The notes under the pieces are model-generated. The model made no database searches. It was not told the origin of the DNA and saw nothing but the letters and a program-made list of their open reading frames with translations. Shown here in pieces: positions 61,430 to 64,000 of a DNA stretch of 64,000 bases. The stretch lies in assembly GCA_964036155.1 (NCBI GenBank), contig OZ038423.1, forward strand, positions 36,967,249-37,031,248, given 5' to 3'. The position numbers were made by a program, and so were the translations under genes. Source of the stretch: Diploscapter coronatus (Eukaryota > Nematoda > Chromadorea > Rhabditida > Rhabditidae). Within the stretch, counting starts at the first letter, position 1. Each line of letters starts with the position of its first letter.

Positions 61430-63284
61430 ATGGAGAAGGACAAATCGAAGGCTCTGAATCGGAGCCGCAGCACAGTGCGAGCGAGGGAGCGGTCTGTAGG
61501 CTCTGTCAAAGATGACCTACCCTATGAAATCACGATTGCCATTCTTGGAGGACCTCAGGTTGGATTTATCTTCCATTTTTAAAACGCTTTTTTAAACAAA
61601 ATCTTTGTAGTTTTTCTGTCAGGAATATCTTCTTTTGAATTCGAAAAATGCAATTTTATGATTTTGTTTAAATTTAAGGTAGGCAAATCGGCAATCGCCT
61701 CTCAATTTCTGTGGGAAGGCTTCGTCAGCGACTACAAGCCGACAGTCGAAGAGTTCAACTGGGTGGAATTCGAAATGACACTTGGAGGCAGACTAATGCT
61801 GCAGGTCTACAAATTTCAATAAATCAACACAATCCAATTGAGCATCGCTTTTTAAAATTTCTACCAAATACTTCATTTGGTTGATTAGTCTCACAATTAC
61901 GGTTTCAGATAATCGACTCGAGTGGTTCGAGAGATTTCATCGCCATGCGCGATCTCTACATGCGCACTGCCGATGCATTCATTGTAAGACATTTTCTAGA
62001 AATTCTGCAACAGCAAAAAAGTCTGCAAATTTCAGATAGTATTTTCGGTAGATGATCCTCTGTCTTTCGAAGAAGCCAAATCGATCATACAGGACATCAA
62101 ATCGCAAAGGAGGTCAAAGGTGGTAGGCATTTTTAAAGCTAGCTGAAAATTACAAAACGTACGAAATAATGTGAAGTAGATCAAGGAAATTTCTTGTCAA
62201 ATTTTTCGCCTTATGCTATGTTTTCGAAAATTTTAGAGAAAAAAGACATATTTTTAGGCTCCCATAATTCTTCTGGCAAATAAAAAAGATCTCTTCGGTG
62301 AACGATCAGATTGGCGAGTGAAAGGCATTGAGCGGTATGCGATCAATGAAGGGATAAGGCTGATGGAGTGCACTGCGAAACGACGGGAAGAGGTCGGATT
62401 TAGAAAATATTGTTTTGAAAATTGATGCAAGGTGGAATGAAAATCGCAAAATTCGGTATCTGAAGAAAAAGTTCCAAAAATGAGAATAGTTTCTCATTTG
62501 TGACTTCGATTATTCAACATCCTTGAGATTAGAAATCAGTTTCATGTTCTGGGCATGACGAATTTTATGCAGACAGCGAGAAAACCGATGAAATAGTGTA
62601 TAATTTATAGTAACCCGCTGTCTAAACTCCATGCTATTTCGATCAGAAAAATAAAACTCGTCATTCTCGAGAGTGGTAATGTAACAGTGGATAATCTAAT
62701 GAACAGAAAAGACATGAATTTTTCGAAAAAATGCGATTGAATTGTAAATTTCGAGAACGAAGAAAGATTTTTGTCAGGTAGACATGGCCTTTCGGGAACT
62801 GCTTGAGGAGCTCAGGGAAACTCGACATTTGCAGGCGACTGAATTGAAGAAAAGAAGGTAGGAATGGATTTTTAGGGCCCGTTCAGACTTAGTTGCGGTG
62901 CAATTTGCAACTCGCTCGAAATAGCACGAGAAATGAAGAAAGTGCGATTGCATCATTTCGTGTGCTCTCTCGATTTCCCATGATATTTCGAGCGAATTAC
63001 AAGTTGCATTGCAGCTAAGTTTGAACGGGTCCTTAAAAAGACTTCGCAAATCCTACAACACCGCAATCTCGCAATTTTGCAAACTAAAGCAGAGGATGAG
63101 AGGGCAGGGAAGCATTCCCGTTTCTGCATACTATCTCGTACGTTGCGAAGTTGCGGGATATCCGAGCTGCCTAAAAGAAGTAATAAATATTTGCAGACAG
63201 TCGATGCCAACCACGAGAACTCGGCCGAGTGAACTGATCAATCAGGACTTCGACAAGAAGAAACACACTTGTGCAATCTCTTGA
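61430..63284 (+). CDS. Ras-dva/Dexras-like small GTPase with CaaX box
   Basis: Seven exons join in frame: 61430-61558, 61679-61804, 61909-61983, 62036-62119, 62258-62392, 62778-62857, 63197-63284 (238 aa). The P-loop is GGPQVGKS (40-47). Switch I is YKPTVEEF, the G3 motif is DSSG (88-91), G4 is NKKD (146-149), G5 is ECTAK (175-179), and the C-terminus is CAIS, a prenylation box. A basic Ser/Arg-rich N-terminal extension of ~30 residues precedes the G domain. The run DSSGSRDFIAMRDLYMRTAD followed by FSVDDPLSFEEAK is most like Ras-dva and Dexras proteins. Positions equal to Ras Gly12 and Gln61 are Pro42 and Ser92, so intrinsic GTPase activity is probably weak. It is likely a membrane-bound switch with an unknown effector. 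Intron 6 contains a Harbinger-like MITE. The subfamily call is moderately sure. Confidence 0.87.
62552..62656. repeat. Inverted-repeat element in Ras-like gene intron 5
   Basis: ATGACGAATTTTAT on the left is mirrored by ATAAAACTCGTCATT on the right, and inner CAGCGAG/CCGCTGTC and GAAATAGTGT/GCTATTTC blocks also pair. The GAAATAGTGT motif recalls family A, but the ends differ. Confidence 0.55.
62875..63032. mobile_element. PIF/Harbinger-like MITE with TTA duplication (Ras-like gene intron 6)
   Basis: 158 bp with ends GGGCCCGTTCAGACTTAGTT and, reverse-complemented from the right, GGACCCGTTCAAACTTAGCT. Further inside, AACTCGCTCGAAAT and the complement of ATTTCGAGCGAATT also pair. The element is bounded by TTA at 62872-62874 and TTA at 63033-63035. 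Ends beginning GG(G)CCC with a 3-bp TWA duplication are typical of PIF/Harbinger elements. Confidence 0.82.
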
Positions 63285-63402
63285 TTTTCCACGTTTCTTC
63301 TAAACTATTTTCTAACGATTATATTACTTTCATTGTAACCGATGATATTTGGAAATGTTGGCAGATAAAAATGTGTCGACTTCGATTTTTTATTGAAAAG
63401 AT

Positions 63403-63408
63403 AATAAA
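63403..63408 (+). terminator. Likely polyadenylation signal AATAAA
   Basis: AATAAA 119 bases past the Ras-like gene stop, followed by A-rich sequence. Confidence 0.5.
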
Positions 63409-63627
63409 AATGACATTTTGAGAAAAAAAAAGGAGTAAAAATCCTGAGAAGAAAATTTGATACAAAATGAAACTTTGACGAAAAACGTAAAATAAGGAAG
63501 AAAATTGCATTTTTGTCGAAGGAAGACTACTTGAGAGCGACGACACATCTAAAGGTGAAGAGACATGCCACAAAATAATCGAACAGTTCTTGGCACAGGT
63601 TTCGAAAAGTCTTCCAAACCAAATAAG

Positions 63628-63766
63628 GCCCATATGACTGGATACCTTGATGGACCCTAATCACAAAAGTTCAGGTGCCAGGTTCCGCCCCCTCAAGTGG
63701 GCGGGACGGGCCCAAACAAACCCATTTTTGTGAATAGGGTCCATAGATGTATCCATCCATATGGGT
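63628..63766. repeat. MITE-like element with ~38-base terminal inverted repeats
   Basis: Left end CCCATATGACTGGATACCTT then GATGGACCCTAATCACAAAA. The right end reverse-complements to CCCATATGGATGGATACATC then TATGGACCCTATTCACAAAA. The centre is GC-rich (GTTCCGCCCCCTCAAGTGGG). Few mismatches imply a fairly recent insertion. Confidence 0.78.
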
Positions 63767-64000
63767 TTGGTTCGGATTCAAGAGACTTGCAATTGTCCAG
63801 TCACTCTTTATACTTTGTTCTGGTTACTCAAAGAATGCGTCTTAAATATTAATACTTATTTATTAACATATACAAATTCATATACAAGCTCGTAAGTTTG
63901 ACTTTTGGAATGAAAACGGCGAAATGTGACTTAATGATATCTTTTTAATAGGCATTCGAAATAAATAATTATGTCATTAAGCCAAAAATAACAAGTTTTA

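Larger units (their letters stand above)
63285..64000. other. 3' flank of the Ras-like gene to window end
   Basis: Contains a polyadenylation signal and a MITE-like element (both listed). No further coding exon was seen. Confidence 0.5.

Overview
The window reads as nuclear DNA of a nematode (chromadorean; species not determined). Genes are broken into many 50-300 bp exons with short AT-rich introns that end in TTTCAG-like acceptors. Several predicted proteins match nematode families closely, most clearly a CLIC protein of the EXC-4 type. There are no rRNA genes, no convincing tRNA genes, no CRISPR arrays and nothing prokaryotic. All gene models were spliced by hand from reading frame, GT-AG sites and intron phase. 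Each reconstructed model stays in frame from start to stop, except the 5' end of the GPCR. Coordinates span the first to last coding base including introns, and exons are listed in the evidence.

Layout. 1-4182 is noncoding. exc-4-type CLIC gene (+, 4183-5961). Large AT-hook / zinc-finger / WD-like protein resembling TFIIIC subunit GTF3C2 (+, 7448-12815), followed closely by the ALG10 glucosyltransferase (+, 13080-15724). Small unrecognised gene (-, 16068-16753), divergent from the ESCRT-I subunit UBAP-1 (+, 17125-18696). Transmembrane semaphorin (+, 19816-27131), followed by an EGF-repeat single-pass membrane protein (+, 27806-31689). SLC35F5-like transporter (+, 32776-35439). E75/Rev-erb nuclear receptor (NHR-85 type; +, 37146-42702). 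Neuropeptide GPCR (-, 42479-46734), whose last coding exon overlaps the receptor's last exon tail to tail. About 7.4 kb with no confident gene (46735-54105). Mucin-like SEA-domain membrane protein (+, 54106-57669). Ly6/uPAR-type secreted or GPI-anchored protein (+, 58735-59705). Ras-dva/Dexras-like small GTPase ending in a CaaX box (+, 61430-63284).

The genes do not form one pathway. Several are surface or signalling genes (semaphorin, EGF protein, GPCR, Ly6, SEA protein, Ras-like GTPase). They are mixed with housekeeping genes for N-glycan donor synthesis, endosomal sorting and RNA polymerase III. ALG10 lies 264 bp downstream of the TFIIIC-like gene on the same strand with a splice acceptor 15 bases before its ATG, so the two may be co-transcribed with trans-splicing.

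The second theme is short inverted-repeat elements of the MITE type. At least four families and several single copies lie in introns and flanks. One has a clear 3-bp TTA duplication like PIF/Harbinger elements, and one sits inside the GPCR segment that should encode the first transmembrane helix.
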